This document shows, piece after piece, positions 5,615-5,798 of a stretch of DNA of 5,798 bases (positions within the stretch are counted from its first letter, which is position 1; the number at the start of each line of letters is the position of its first letter). This DNA comes from Euryarchaeota archaeon UBA501 (lineage in GTDB: Archaea > Thermoplasmatota > Poseidoniia > Poseidoniales > Thalassarchaeaceae), in NCBI GenBank assembly GCA_002505685.1, contig DAVT01000055.1, positions 1-5,798 of the forward strand. The letters run 5' to 3'. The position numbers were made by a program, and so were the translations under genes. A model generated the notes under the pieces. The model did no database searches. It worked only from the letters and a program-made list of their open reading frames with translations, and was not told where the DNA came from.

Positions 5615-5798
5615 TCAAGAATTCTTTTTCTGTTCCTTGAGCAATTTCTTGCAAAGGCGAATTTGTTCTTTGGCTCTCTTCTTGTTTTGACCATCCAGAG
5701 GTTCGCCCACGTCCTTGCCTATCGACTGATTAAAGCAGTGAATTGCGTTGTCATATGACTCCAGTTCAGCATATGCTGTACCCATATTGTACAGTGCC
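5615..5798 (-). CDS. TPR-repeat protein, C-terminal end (partial)
   Basis: The minus strand is open from the right edge (first full codon at 5797) to a TGA at 5615-5617, giving 60 residues. ALYNMGTAYAELESYDNAI followed by HCFNQSI matches the 34-residue TPR pattern: small or aromatic residues at the usual positions, Gly at position 6-8, Ala in the second helix and a hydrophobic end. A linker and a strongly basic, Lys-rich final helix (about 38-59, ending KKNS) follow. TPRs are helical scaffolds for protein-protein contacts, so the role depends on the missing N-terminal part. The gene enters from outside the window. It is separated from the SLOG gene by 72 bases holding a T-tract and a TATA-like box, so it is probably a different transcription unit. 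Confidence 0.8.
   Translation of the reverse strand, partial: ALYNMGTAYAELESYDNAIHCFNQSIGKDVGEPLDGQNKKRAKEQIRLCKKLLKEQKKNS

Noticed and set aside
5596..5664. 8-base inverted repeat AAATTCGC (5596-5603) / GCGAATTT (5657-5664)
   Set aside because: The arms are AT-rich, 53 bases apart, and one lies inside TPR coding sequence; likely chance.

Overview
The window is gene-dense and of middling G+C. It most resembles an uncultured marine archaeon, with a Thermoplasmatota/Marine Group II-like lineage as my best guess. The basis is indirect: genes at the head of transcription units lack Shine-Dalgarno motifs, and two have a possible AT-rich box about 26-30 bases before the start codon, as in leaderless archaeal transcripts. 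Genes inside the minus-strand operon do carry AGGTGA- or GAGG-type ribosome sites. Some bacteria, such as actinobacteria, also use leaderless starts, so the assignment is tentative. No rRNA, tRNA, IS element, CRISPR array or phage gene was seen.

Layout. Bases 1-84 are the last 27 codons of a nickel superoxide dismutase gene (sodN). It is followed almost directly by sodX, the S26-like serine protease that trims the NiSOD precursor so that its N-terminal nickel hook can form. A plus-strand gene for an unrecognised protein with about seven membrane segments (408-1580) comes next. It meets a minus-strand operon tail to tail, and the two stop codons share the sequence TTAA.

The minus-strand operon reads, in transcription order, fdhD (4265-5032), a YdeP/FdhF-type bis-MGD molybdenum oxidoreductase (1992-4256), and an A-type iron-sulfur carrier of the IscA/ErpA/HesB class (1577-1966). 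The three products fit one maturation scheme: FdhD supplies sulfur to the Mo centre, the oxidoreductase carries an N-terminal cysteine cluster, and the carrier could deliver Fe-S to it. The substrate is unknown. No electron-transfer or membrane subunit is encoded here, and the close similarity to E. coli YdeP warns against calling it a formate dehydrogenase.

Upstream of fdhD, on the same strand, is a small DUF2493/YspA-type SLOG nucleotide-binding protein (5093-5542). Further right is the C-terminal end of a TPR protein that runs off the window (5615-5798), with a T-tract terminator just downstream of it.

The most useful points are: the short, easily missed sodN remnant and the implied TTG start of sodX; the fdhD-ydeP-carrier operon; the start-site corrections for ydeP and sodX; the orphan membrane protein; and the truncated TPR gene at the right edge.
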